From Ruminococcus sp. UBA3665 (lineage in GTDB: Bacteria; Bacillota; Clostridia; Oscillospirales; Ruminococcaceae), in contig DFJS01000007.1 of the NCBI GenBank assembly GCA_002373165.1, positions 1-57,286 of the forward strand: 57,286 nt of DNA, in the 5' to 3' direction. This document shows positions 42,237 through 49,762 of the stretch, in pieces. The notes beneath the pieces are model-generated. The model searched no databases and was not told where the DNA came from. It saw only the letters and a list, made by a program, of their open reading frames with translations. Position 1 is the stretch's first letter. Each line of letters opens with the position of its first letter. The translations under genes and the position numbers were made by a program.

Positions 42237-44342
42237 TCAGAGAGAAGCTACCAGACCGACAATCTTCTTCATAATCTGGAGAGATTCTTCAGAGCTGGGC
42301 ACGCCGTCGCCGTTGAGGTCGGCATTTTTCAGACCCTGTTCACTCAGGTTTTCTTTACCCAGAACTGCCTTATTGACTGTGATAACGTCAACGATATTGA
42401 CTTTGCCGTTGCAGTCGGCATCGCCTCTTACGCCTTCGCTGGGCTGTTCAGTCGTCGTAACAGCTGTGGTAGTTGTAGTAGTTGTTGTAGTCGAGGAAGA
42501 AGCTGTGGTATTGGAACCGGATGCACTTGTGCCATAGGCCATGTATACCAGGTTCATAGCATCGCCCTTGGTAATTTCTACTGCTCCGGCAGAAACAGAA
42601 ACTGTGACAACGCCGTTGGCATCGGTAGTATATTTTGTTCCGTTTACTTTGATGCTCTTTCCGGCTGTATCAGTAACAAGAGTCAGAGTGCCGTCGGCAG
42701 GTGCTGTAAACTTGATAGAAGTTGCTGTTTCCATCTTGAAGCCCGTTGTCAGAGTCATGCCGTTGTAGGATACGGAAACAGGATTGGAATTCAGATTGCC
42801 AGAAATGGTATAGAAACTGCTGGAATTGCCATTGGCTGTGAAGTTATGCACATATTCGCTGGAAACAACAGGAGTATTGGTTGCAGTTGTTTCAGTAGCC
42901 TTGGGTGTTGTTTCGGTAGCCTGAGTTGTTGTTCCGGAAGAAGGCTGTCCGGAAGATACGCCCGGAGTAGCTGTCTGTGTCACGCCGTTCATCATATGAT
43001 AGCCCAGAGATGCATAAGTGCCGTTGGAAGGTGTTTCGGCAAAGCCCTTGGGGTTCGGGGAACCATCGGCATTTCTCCATGCTGTATGGAAGTCAGTGCC
43101 CATGCCGGCAACTGTCAGGGTGACAAAGTCGGAATCGGACGGAGTAATGATATCGCCCAGCTTGGAGCCGTTTGCAAGTGTTTCGCTCTTGGCAAAATAA
43201 TATTTGCTGTTGTAGTAGATGCCGTTTGTCATGGAGCCGACGAATTTGTCATTGCCGGCCTTCATGCCGCTCTGATTGGTCTTGGTGACATTGGCAGTAT
43301 TGTAATAAGACATCATATTGGCGAAAGTTGCAGTAGTATTGCATCTGTAGACCATGTAGTTGGCCTTTGCACCCTTAAGATTGTTATTATAAGCAGTGCA
43401 GTTTTTCATATCGCCGAATTCGGGGTTATTATTATCAGTAAAGCCGCAGTTGAGGTTTTCAAATGCAAGGCAGTTTTCTACCTGATGGCGCGTACCAATG
43501 CCGCCGCCGCCGAGTTTGAAGCCGTTGCCGTCGCAGTCGCCGTAGCCCTTGCCGGCTTCTGTAAAGCCGTTGCGGAATGCCACACAGTTCCGGATTGTTA
43601 CAACTCCGATTGCACCGGTTGCTTCTTTGGCATACAAATCCCAGCCGTCATCGGAGTTATTATAAGAAAAGCATCCGTCAAAGACATTGCCTTTGCCGCA
43701 GGTCAGTTTAGCCGCGAAGCCGTCGGCATTTTCCATAGTAGCATCATCGCAGTTATTCTTGGAAGTACAGTTCTTGATCAGATTATTTGTCGGCCAATCA
43801 GCAATAGAAGACGCATTGGAACGATATCTTGAAACTTGCAGACCTGTATCCTGGTTGGCATTGAATGTCATCATCTCGACGATATTATTACTGCCGGACA
43901 GCAGCATACCGTTATCGCCGGCCTTTGTAATCTCAAAGCCGTAGAAATGCCAGTAAGAACCGTCCAGAATCACGCCGTAATTGGAATCGGATACGCTTTC
44001 TCCGGAGAAGTCGAACACAACATCCGCGCCGTTGTAAGCGGCAATAGTCTTATATTTTCCGGAAGAGCCGGAATTGCTCTGTTCAATCTTGATCGGCGAC
44101 GAAAATTTATAAGTTCCGCCCAGCAGATAGATATAGCCGCCTGCGGATACAGATGTAATTGCCTTTGCTACAGTTGTCGGGCTGGAGGCACTGGAACCGT
44201 CGCCGGTACCGTTCGGAGAGCAGTAGATCACACTGCTTGCCGCGGAGGCTGTCAGCTGTTCCGGGAAGGCTGTACCGGGAACGGCGAATGCCGTCAGTGC
44301 AAGCAGAGCGGCTGTTACTTTCTTCATCTTATTTCCATACAT
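42237..44342 (-). CDS. Dockerin-containing pectate lyase (polysaccharide lyase family 9-like)
   Basis: A secreted 701-residue protein with AAGGGG before the ATG. A signal peptide covers about residues 1-32. A right-handed parallel beta-helix follows (about 37-450) with the PL9-type stretches SNNIVEMMTFNANQDTGLQ and GYGDCDGNGFKLGGGG. A beta-sandwich module (about 485-600), a pure Thr/Ser linker (about 610-632) and a type I dockerin (about 639-701) complete it. The first Ca loop is the canonical GDADCNGKVNIVD; the second is DLNGDGVPSSEE. PL9 enzymes cleave polygalacturonate by beta-elimination. The dockerin would attach it to a cohesin-bearing scaffoldin; scaffoldins are not in the window. Confidence 0.88.
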   Translation of the reverse strand: MYGNKMKKVTAALLALTAFAVPGTAFPEQLTASAASSVIYCSPNGTGDGSSASSPTTVAKAITSVSAGGYIYLLGGTYKFSSPIKIEQSNSGSSGKYKTIAAYNGADVVFDFSGESVSDSNYGVILDGSYWHFYGFEITKAGDNGMLLSGSNNIVEMMTFNANQDTGLQVSRYRSNASSIADWPTNNLIKNCTSKNNCDDATMENADGFAAKLTCGKGNVFDGCFSYNNSDDGWDLYAKEATGAIGVVTIRNCVAFRNGFTEAGKGYGDCDGNGFKLGGGGIGTRHQVENCLAFENLNCGFTDNNNPEFGDMKNCTAYNNNLKGAKANYMVYRCNTTATFANMMSYYNTANVTKTNQSGMKAGNDKFVGSMTNGIYYNSKYYFAKSETLANGSKLGDIITPSDSDFVTLTVAGMGTDFHTAWRNADGSPNPKGFAETPSNGTYASLGYHMMNGVTQTATPGVSSGQPSSGTTTQATETTPKATETTATNTPVVSSEYVHNFTANGNSSSFYTISGNLNSNPVSVSYNGMTLTTGFKMETATSIKFTAPADGTLTLVTDTAGKSIKVNGTKYTTDANGVVTVSVSAGAVEITKGDAMNLVYMAYGTSASGSNTTASSSTTTTTTTTTAVTTTEQPSEGVRGDADCNGKVNIVDVITVNKAVLGKENLSEQGLKNADLNGDGVPSSEESLQIMKKIVGLVASL

Positions 44343-44401
44343 AACAAATTTCCCCTTTTTTATGTTTTAGTTATATTTTTTAATATTTTAACATTATGGA
44401 T

Positions 44402-44430
44402 ATTATACCATATTTTTCACTGAATTACAA
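44402..44430 (-). promoter_or_regulatory. Sigma-A promoter of the dockerin pectate lyase gene
   Basis: On the minus strand, TTGTAA (44425-44430), 17-base spacer, TATAAT (44402-44407). The transcript would have a leader of about 55 bases. The stretch 44431-44533 shows no further feature. Confidence 0.65.
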
Positions 44431-44533
44431 TTGGTATATTCACCAAAATTTATACTTCTTTTCTGTGGAAGATTGATTAAAATATAATTTCTGATAGAAA
44501 AAGTATGATTCTTTACAGAGCCGTGCGCCGGAA

Positions 44534-44571
44534 CACAAAAAAATCCCTGCTCCGGAATTCCGGAACAGGGA
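44534..44571 (-). terminator. Terminator of the spore-protein gene
   Basis: The palindrome TCCCTG-C-TCCGGAATTCCGGA-A-CAGGGA (44544-44571) is followed on the minus strand by a run of seven T. Confidence 0.88.
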
Positions 44572-44604
44572 AATTCTATTCAAGAAATGCAGAAGGGGGA
44601 TCTG

Positions 44605-44784
44605 TTACTGCATTTTATAGGAATCAATCATTTTCTTGACCATCTGTCCGCCGATTTTTCCGGCTTCTCTTGCAGTCAGGTCGCCGTTGTCGCCGGGCTT
44701 GAGATTAACGCCTACTTCGTTAGCGGATTCCATTTTAAAACGTTCCAGAGCTTCTCTGCCCTTCTGAGTCATTTCGCCTCTCAT
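44605..44784 (-). CDS. Alpha/beta-type small acid-soluble spore protein (SASP)
   Basis: The ATG at 44784 follows AAAAGGAG by 8 bases. The 59-residue product matches the SASP pattern: ALERFKMESANEVGVNL, then LTAREAGKIGGQMVKKMID. The GxxGGxMVKKMI end and the FKxExAxExG start are the two DNA-contact regions of these proteins, which coat spore DNA and protect it from UV and heat. Family members are normally expressed in the forespore by sigma-G. It sits alone between two dockerin genes with its own terminator. A DNA-binding protein of vegetative cells related to SASPs cannot be excluded. Confidence 0.85.
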   Translation of the reverse strand: MRGEMTQKGREALERFKMESANEVGVNLKPGDNGDLTAREAGKIGGQMVKKMIDSYKMQ

Positions 44785-44816
44785 AATCAAATCTCCTTTT
44801 GATGCTTGTTTTTATT

Positions 44817-44848
44817 TTGCGGCGTTTTCCTGCCGCAATAGTATTATA
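44817..44848 (-). promoter_or_regulatory. 5' hairpin and -10 box upstream of the SASP gene
   Basis: On the minus strand, TATAAT (44843-44848) without a good sigma-A -35 is followed at once by a stem TTGCGGC / GCCGCAA (44817-44838), so the hairpin would be the 5' end of the transcript. A forespore sigma factor may recognise this region, but no clear sigma-G sequence could be fixed by eye. Confidence 0.45.
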
Positions 44849-44879
44849 AGCAGATATGAGACGAATATCACTGGAAATT

Positions 44880-46088
44880 TCAGGAATTTAAAAGCAGCCG
44901 TTTCAGGGCAATCAGATCATAAATATTGACGATATTATCCTGATTGATATCTGCCGCCCTGGCAATACAGGCTTCTTCTTTATACTGATGCATCAGGAAT
45001 TTTTTCAGAAGAACCGCATCTTTGACATTCAGAACGCCGTCATCATTACAGTCGCCTGTCATGGGAAGATATTCGCCGATTGGTTCAAACTGATAGTGAT
45101 ACGTTTCGGCGAACCGTTCGGCGGCGGTATTGGTATAGCCGCGGATTGTGAGAGTTTCGTTCCAGGCAAACGCGCGGCCGGTTGCCAAAGAACCTTCCTC
45201 GATGATTTTCACGCTTGCCGGAATTGTGACAGAAGTCAGCTGAGAATCATATTTGGAACCGACTCCGCAAATTCTTGTTACGCCGTCCGGAATGACAACA
45301 TCGCCGGAACATTTTTCCATATCAATGACATTGTGATTGACAATCACAAGCGGATTGATTTCCTGCTGTGCGGCAAGCCATGGCGTTCCGGTAAAAGCTC
45401 CGCCGCTGATTTCCGTAACGCTTTCCGGAATTGTGACGTTTGTAAGATTTGCAAAACCTTCAAAAGCAATATAGCCGATGCCGGTCACGCCGTCCTCAAT
45501 GACAAGATTCTGAATCAGGCAGTTTCCTTCTTCGTCCCATCCGAACCGGCCAAGCCGCCAGATATTGCCGGAGAAAGAATCTGTCCCTCCGCTGCCGAAT
45601 ACATCCAGAGTACGGGAATCTTCATCATAAATACAGGCAACGCCGCCGGTTTTCCAGGCGAATTTCAGATTTTCACTGCATCCCTCAAATGCATCCTCGG
45701 CTGTCTGTTTGGGTTTGAACCAGTCATAATAGACATATTCCAGATTTTTACAATCTGAAAAAGCTTTGGAAGCGATTCTGACATCGCCCAGTGTCACAGA
45801 AGTAATTGCCTCACAGCCCGCAAAAGCAGAATCGGCAATTTCCGTTACTCTCCAGTCAGAAGACACTTCCCAGCTGTTCTGACCTTCCTGCACAATACTG
45901 ATTGGAATTTCAATTTCTCCGGAAAGTTCTTCAGTATATCCTGTCACAGCAACATGATCTTCATATTTTTCATAGACAAAGCCATTATAAATTCCCGATT
46001 CTGCAAAAGCAGTCATTTGCGGGAAAGCTCCTGCCATACAGGAAAGCATTGCCACTGTGGTCAGTGCGGCATAAAATTTTCTCATCAT
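44880..46088 (-). CDS. Secreted leucine-rich-repeat (BspA-type) protein with dockerin
   Basis: A 402-residue protein. The signal peptide covers about residues 1-29. LRR_5/BspA-type repeats occupy about residues 60-330, each with patterns such as SAFAGCEAITSVTLGD, IAFEGFANLTNVTIPE and VTRICGVGSKYDSQLTSV. A type I dockerin fills residues ~345-402 with two Ca loops, DCNDDGVLNVKD and DINQDNIVNIYD. No catalytic domain is evident, so it is probably a non-enzymatic cellulosome component that binds carbohydrate or protein. It has its own consensus promoter. Confidence 0.84.
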   Translation of the reverse strand: MMRKFYAALTTVAMLSCMAGAFPQMTAFAESGIYNGFVYEKYEDHVAVTGYTEELSGEIEIPISIVQEGQNSWEVSSDWRVTEIADSAFAGCEAITSVTLGDVRIASKAFSDCKNLEYVYYDWFKPKQTAEDAFEGCSENLKFAWKTGGVACIYDEDSRTLDVFGSGGTDSFSGNIWRLGRFGWDEEGNCLIQNLVIEDGVTGIGYIAFEGFANLTNVTIPESVTEISGGAFTGTPWLAAQQEINPLVIVNHNVIDMEKCSGDVVIPDGVTRICGVGSKYDSQLTSVTIPASVKIIEEGSLATGRAFAWNETLTIRGYTNTAAERFAETYHYQFEPIGEYLPMTGDCNDDGVLNVKDAVLLKKFLMHQYKEEACIARAADINQDNIVNIYDLIALKRLLLNS

Positions 46089-46124
46089 GATACTCCTCTC
46101 TGAATTTCAAAATTATTTTATTTG

Positions 46125-46153
46125 ATTATAACATATTTTATATTTTTTGTCAA
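46125..46153 (-). promoter_or_regulatory. Consensus promoter of the LRR-dockerin gene
   Basis: On the minus strand, TTGACA (46148-46153), 17-base spacer, TATAAT (46125-46130). Confidence 0.82.
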
Positions 46154-46207
46154 TGAATTTCATAGAAAATTAACAAACTGCAAAAAGATAAAATTTCCGG
46201 AAATCTA

Positions 46208-46236
46208 GTGACAAATCTCCGGAAATATGTTATAAT
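46208..46236 (+). promoter_or_regulatory. Sigma-A promoter of the PfkB kinase gene
   Basis: GTGACA (46208-46213), 17-base spacer, TATAAT (46231-46236), about 42 bases upstream of the start. Confidence 0.75.
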
Positions 46237-46278
46237 AAATCTGTCAGATTTTTATACCACGAAAGGAATTGATTGCAG

Positions 46279-47190
46279 ATGATTTATACACTGACATTAA
46301 ATCCTGCCCTGGATTACAGAATTCAGGTTCAGGATTTCAAACCCGGACAGGTAAACCGCACGGAAAGCGAAAAGATTTTCGCCGGCGGAAAAGGCATCAA
46401 CGTATCGACAGTCCTGCATAATCTGGGCGCGGAAACGCTTGCACTGGGATTTCTGGCAGGATTCACAGGCGCGGCTGTTTCGCTCCTGATGAAACAATCC
46501 GGCGTACCGCAGGATTTTATTCTGCTCCCGGAAGGCAATACCCGGATTAACGTCAAGCTTCTGGCGCAGGACGAAACCGAAATCAACGGCCGCGGCGCAC
46601 AGATCGATGCCGTTTCCATGCAGAAGCTCTATGACAGGCTGGATGCCATGCAGGAAGGCGATACGCTGGTCTTAGCCGGAAGCATTCCGGATTCTCTGCC
46701 GGATTCTGTCTACTGCGATATCATGAAACGCTATCAGGATAAAAATATCAGATTTGCCGTAGATGCTTCCGGCGATCTTCTGAAAAAATCGCTTGCCTAT
46801 CATCCGTTTCTGATCAAGCCGAATCATCACGAACTTGGCGAACTGTTCGGAGTCAAGCTGCACCGTCCGGCCGAGGCCGTCAGATATGCCCAGAAGCTTC
46901 AGGAATGGGGTGCGAGAAATATTCTTGTCTCGATGGCCGAAAAGGGTGCTGTGCTTGTCTGTGAGGACGGCGAAGTCTATCAGCAGGCGGCATTCCGCGG
47001 AACGGTCATCAGCTCCACGGGTGCAGGCGATTCCATGCTTGCGGGATTTCTGGCCGCTTACGAAAAATCCCAGAATCCTTTGCAGGCTCTGTATCTTGGC
47101 ATTTCGGCCGGAAGTGCCAGTGCATTTTCCGAAAATCTGGCATCCAAAGAACAGATTGCCGAATTATTCAAAAAATTAATCCAGAACTGA
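46279..47190 (+). CDS. 1-phosphofructokinase-type PfkB kinase
   Basis: GAAAGGA precedes the ATG at 46279. The 303-residue ribokinase-fold enzyme begins MIYTLTLNPALDYRI, the standard start of 1-phosphofructokinase and tagatose-6-phosphate kinase. It has the sugar-phosphate loop AGGKGINVSTVLHNLG, NGRGAQID and the ATP/anion-hole motif STGAGDSMLAGF with catalytic Asp251. Without a fructose PTS or lac genes nearby, fructose 1-phosphate is the likelier but unproven substrate. Its last 15 bases overlap the convergent sirtuin gene, so no separate terminator is present. Confidence 0.86.
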   Translation: MIYTLTLNPALDYRIQVQDFKPGQVNRTESEKIFAGGKGINVSTVLHNLGAETLALGFLAGFTGAAVSLLMKQSGVPQDFILLPEGNTRINVKLLAQDETEINGRGAQIDAVSMQKLYDRLDAMQEGDTLVLAGSIPDSLPDSVYCDIMKRYQDKNIRFAVDASGDLLKKSLAYHPFLIKPNHHELGELFGVKLHRPAEAVRYAQKLQEWGARNILVSMAEKGAVLVCEDGEVYQQAAFRGTVISSTGAGDSMLAGFLAAYEKSQNPLQALYLGISAGSASAFSENLASKEQIAELFKKLIQN

Positions 47191-47913
47191 AAATACTTCT
47201 CCTATTTTATCATGAATGCATAATTCTGCCATGCTGTCGGCCGGAGTTGCATCTCTGTTGATGATAATCAGATGCTTTCCGTGAAAATACCGGATAAATC
47301 CGGCGGCCGGATATACATTCAGCGATGTGCCGCCGATAATCAGCACATCCGCCTTCCGGATTGCCTCGACAGATTTTTCTATGATTTTATTATCCAGGCC
47401 TTCTTCATAGAGCACGACATCCGGCTTGATGATGCCGCCGCAGCCGCATTCCGGAACGCCGGAAGAGTCCAGAATATATTTTGCATCAAAAAATTTTCCG
47501 CATTTCTGGCAGTAATTTCTGTGAACGCTTCCGTGAAGTTCATAGACTGTTTTACTTCCGGCCATCTGATGCAGACCGTCGATATTCTGTGTGATGACGG
47601 CTTTGAGAATGCCTCTCTGTTCCCATGCGGCGAGCTTTTTATGTGCGGCATTGGGTTTAGCATTCAGGCAGAGCATCTTATCTCTGTAGAATTCATAAAA
47701 CTCGGCAGTATGCCGGACAAAATAGCTGTGACTGATGATTTCTTCCGGCATAATATTATGATATTTCTGACTGTACAGGCCGTCCACGCTCCGGAAATCC
47801 GGAATGCCGCTCTCAGTCGAAACACCTGCGCCGCCGAAGAATACCATATTTTTTGCTTCAGAAATAATTTCCTGTAATTTTGTGTATAATCTTTCCTGTT
47901 CATGACCGTGCAT
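47176..47913 (-). CDS. cobB: SIR2-family NAD-dependent protein deacylase (sirtuin)
   Basis: A 245-residue cytosolic sirtuin that removes acyl groups from lysines using NAD+. Sequence marks are FFGGAGVSTESGIPDFRS (NAD loop), TQNIDGLHQMAGS, the catalytic His127 in YELHGSVH, four zinc cysteines (135, 138, 156, 158) and IGGTSLNVYPAAGFI. GGGAGG lies before the ATG. A gene near acetyl-phosphate metabolism would fit reversal of chemical lysine acetylation, but pta is 30 kb away. It has its own promoter, built partly from the terminator of thiT. Confidence 0.93.
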   Translation of the reverse strand: MHGHEQERLYTKLQEIISEAKNMVFFGGAGVSTESGIPDFRSVDGLYSQKYHNIMPEEIISHSYFVRHTAEFYEFYRDKMLCLNAKPNAAHKKLAAWEQRGILKAVITQNIDGLHQMAGSKTVYELHGSVHRNYCQKCGKFFDAKYILDSSGVPECGCGGIIKPDVVLYEEGLDNKIIEKSVEAIRKADVLIIGGTSLNVYPAAGFIRYFHGKHLIIINRDATPADSMAELCIHDKIGEVFSVLD

Positions 47914-47948
47914 GAAAATCAGCCTCCCTGAAAAATTTTATTATCTTG

Positions 47949-47977
47949 ATTATAGCACAAACTGACAAAAAAAGCAA
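47949..47977 (-). promoter_or_regulatory. Sigma-A promoter of cobB
   Basis: On the minus strand, TTGCTT (47972-47977), a 17-base spacer ending in TGC, and TATAAT (47949-47954). The -35 box is the last stem bases plus first T of the thiT terminator. Confidence 0.72.
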
Positions 47978-48006
47978 GCCGTTCTGAAAAATTTTCAGGC
48001 GGCTTG
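47965..48006 (-). terminator. Terminator of thiT
   Basis: GCAAGCCG / CGGCTTGC (47974-47981 with 47999-48006) with further inner pairing TCTGAAAA / TTTTCAGG, followed on the minus strand by a run of seven T. Confidence 0.87.
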
Positions 48007-48013
48007 CTCTATC

Positions 48014-48574
48014 TCATGCAGTTTTGAGTCTGGACAGTGCCGGAACCCGGCAGAGTCCGTATGCAATGGCAATAGTCGGGAGCAGTTCCGGCAGCATATA
48101 AGTATTATACACCAGCGAATAAATCCAGACGTTGTTGAAATCTTCCGGCATAAAGACACCGAACGCAACACCGCCGGAAAAAACATGCGCCGCATATTTC
48201 AGCAGAAATACAATCGTAATGCCTGCGCCGATGCCCCAGACAGGTTTATTCCGGAACATTCCGGCAAGTCCCAGCACAGTAAAGGCGATAAAATAATCAA
48301 ATGCAAAGCTGATTGCCAGAGCCTTCGCCGACAGTCCCCAGCTCAGCGCGGCCGAAAAATCCAGTGCAAGCTGTACCAGCGAACAGGCAAATCCCGTTCC
48401 GAGTCCCCATTTGACTCCATAAATAATCGAAATCATACAGATCGGAAGCATACTGCATGGAGTCATCGCGCCGCCCTGCGGCATGGGAATCAGCTTAATC
48501 ATACTGAGTACTGTTGAAAGTGCGATCATGATTCCGCTTGCGGTGAGTCTGACAATTTTGTCATGCTGTGACAT
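48014..48574 (-). CDS. thiT: Thiamine-specific ECF transporter S component
   Basis: The ATG at 48574 has AAGGAGG just upstream; the frame continues into the riboswitch but is not translated from there. The ~186-residue protein has six membrane segments and the ThiT features LSMIKLIPMPQGGAMTPCSMLP, IYGVKWGLGTGF and LKYAAHVFSGGVAFG, which form the thiamine site. S components use a shared ECF ATPase/T module encoded elsewhere. The TPP riboswitch in its leader confirms the substrate. Confidence 0.94.
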   Translation of the reverse strand: MSQHDKIVRLTASGIMIALSTVLSMIKLIPMPQGGAMTPCSMLPICMISIIYGVKWGLGTGFACSLVQLALDFSAALSWGLSAKALAISFAFDYFIAFTVLGLAGMFRNKPVWGIGAGITIVFLLKYAAHVFSGGVAFGVFMPEDFNNVWIYSLVYNTYMLPELLPTIAIAYGLCRVPALSRLKTA

Positions 48575-48612
48575 AAAAAAATTCCTCCTTGATTTGCAGG
48601 AGCGCAAAGCAA

Positions 48613-48645
48613 AGAGGAATTCAGCATCATGATGATGCAAAAATT
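48613..48645 (-). promoter_or_regulatory. Expression-platform hairpin of the thiT riboswitch
   Basis: Between aptamer and ribosome-binding site, nested arms GAATT / AATTC and GCATCAT / ATGATGC form a strong hairpin without a T run. Control is therefore more likely at translation, by competing with access to AAGGAGG, than by premature termination. Confidence 0.55.
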
Positions 48646-48653
48646 CTGATCAT

Positions 48654-48730
48654 TTCCCTACGGCGGCATTATCCGCATCAGGTAACGGGTCGAAACCGAA
48701 TTTCCTCTCAGCCTTTGAAAGCTCCCCTCA
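48654..48730 (-). ncRNA. TPP (THI-element) riboswitch
   Basis: Read on the minus strand, the aptamer has the conserved TPP-box blocks in order: TGAGGGGAGC, GGCTGAGAGG, GACCCGT, ACCTGATGCGGATAATGCC and CGTAGGGAA. These correspond to P1-P2, the pyrimidine-sensing CUGAGA loop, and P4-P5 pyrophosphate-binding parts. High thiamine diphosphate should lower thiT expression. Confidence 0.96.
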
Positions 48731-48755
48731 TGTAATATTTTATTTTCCGGATATC

Positions 48756-48784
48756 AGTATAGCATATTTTTCCGGATTTGTCAA
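48756..48784 (-). promoter_or_regulatory. Sigma-A promoter of the thiT riboswitch transcript
   Basis: On the minus strand, TTGACA (48779-48784), a 17-base spacer ending in TGC, and TATACT (48756-48761). Confidence 0.82.
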
Positions 48785-48796
48785 GCCATTTTTGAA

Positions 48797-49252
48797 TTAA
48801 TACGGATATTTTTCTTCTATATATGCATAATCTGTTCCGAAATACTGCCGGACTATATTTTTTCTGGTTTTCAGGATTCCGTTCAGACTCATATCCGGCG
48901 CATCATAGCCGAAATCTATCCGGAATTTTTTATCCTGTTCGATGACATATGTCATTGTCTGCCAGATTTTGTCCCGACCGTATTCAGCAAGATATGCCTG
49001 ATATAACGCAAACAGAAAATCAGAAATCTGATGCTGTACCTGATTTTCAGTATAATTATAATTTTTATATCTTTGATAGAAAAATTCAGAAGTCACAATC
49101 AAATCTGTTTTACGCTCCTGAAAACAGCCCCAGAAACTGTTATGTCCTTCTTCGCATTCAGCATACAGACAGATTCTGTTCCATGCAACGGGCATGAGGT
49201 CTGTCAGGAATGAGCCTAATCTGCTTTGAATTTCTTCTATCTTCTGATTCAT
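48797..49252 (-). CDS. YezG-like (DUF600) immunity-type protein
   Basis: A 151-residue cytosolic protein. It resembles YezG, the antitoxin paired with LXG-type secreted nuclease toxins in Bacillus: SFLTDLMPVAWNRICLYAEC at the start, a helix with LFALYQAYL, and KKFRIDFGYDAPDMS toward the end. No toxin gene is adjacent, so it could be an orphan immunity gene. It overlaps the NUDIX gene by ATGA and lacks its own ribosome-binding site, so its expression depends on that gene. The family assignment is moderately certain. Confidence 0.68.
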   Translation of the reverse strand: MNQKIEEIQSRLGSFLTDLMPVAWNRICLYAECEEGHNSFWGCFQERKTDLIVTSEFFYQRYKNYNYTENQVQHQISDFLFALYQAYLAEYGRDKIWQTMTYVIEQDKKFRIDFGYDAPDMSLNGILKTRKNIVRQYFGTDYAYIEEKYPY

Positions 49253-49746
49253 GATTCAAACACCTGTTTGATGCTGTCATAATGCAGAAAAATTCCCTGT
49301 TTTGCGAATTCTTCAATCTGTGCCTTATCGGCGAGCATGTAGCCCTGCATTTCGGCCAGCTGCGGCGTGACCTGTGTTTCATCGAAATCCAGAATAAATT
49401 TATAAATATCGACAAAATAATTATCGCCGGGGGATTCTCTGTGATAGCTGAACTGATAACCGCCCTCAGCATTCGAGACATCAAGGCCTGTTTCTTCGCG
49501 GACTTCGCGGATAACTGCCTGTTCAGAAGTTTCTCCGGCCATCACGCCGCCGCCGGAGACTTCCCACCAGCCGGCCGCCCAGTGCTTATCCAGAGCTCTC
49601 TGTGTGATTAAGAATTTCCCGTCCGGACGGCAGATAACTCCTAAAACAGTCAGATGATAATCGCCGTCTTTCATAGTGAAGTCATTGCGCTTCATGGTAC
49701 GTCCGGTGAGATTCCGGTCTTTGTCGTAAATATCCCAGTATTCCAT
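49249..49746 (-). CDS. NUDIX hydrolase
   Basis: A 165-residue enzyme with the Nudix box GVMAGETSEQAVIREVREET followed by GL, in which the REVREE glutamates bind Mg2+. The N-terminal MEYWDIYDKDRNLTGRTMKR is typical of the isopentenyl-diphosphate-isomerase-like/YfcD group of NUDIX proteins, but the substrate nucleotide or diphosphate cannot be stated. AGGAGG precedes the ATG. It is followed by the YezG-like gene with a 4-base overlap. Confidence 0.87.
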   Translation of the reverse strand: MEYWDIYDKDRNLTGRTMKRNDFTMKDGDYHLTVLGVICRPDGKFLITQRALDKHWAAGWWEVSGGGVMAGETSEQAVIREVREETGLDVSNAEGGYQFSYHRESPGDNYFVDIYKFILDFDETQVTPQLAEMQGYMLADKAQIEEFAKQGIFLHYDSIKQVFES

Positions 49747-49762
49747 TTTTATTCCTCCTGAT

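Noticed and set aside
42216..43832. A long plus-strand open frame opposite the pectate lyase gene
   Set aside because: It mirrors the Gly/Asn/Ala-rich beta-helix codons of the lyase, has no ribosome-binding site or recognisable domain, and the minus-strand product has a signal peptide and dockerin.
47176..47190. Overlap of the kinase and sirtuin genes as a frameshift or assembly error
   Set aside because: Both C-termini are of normal family length, so this is a simple convergent overlap of 15 bases.
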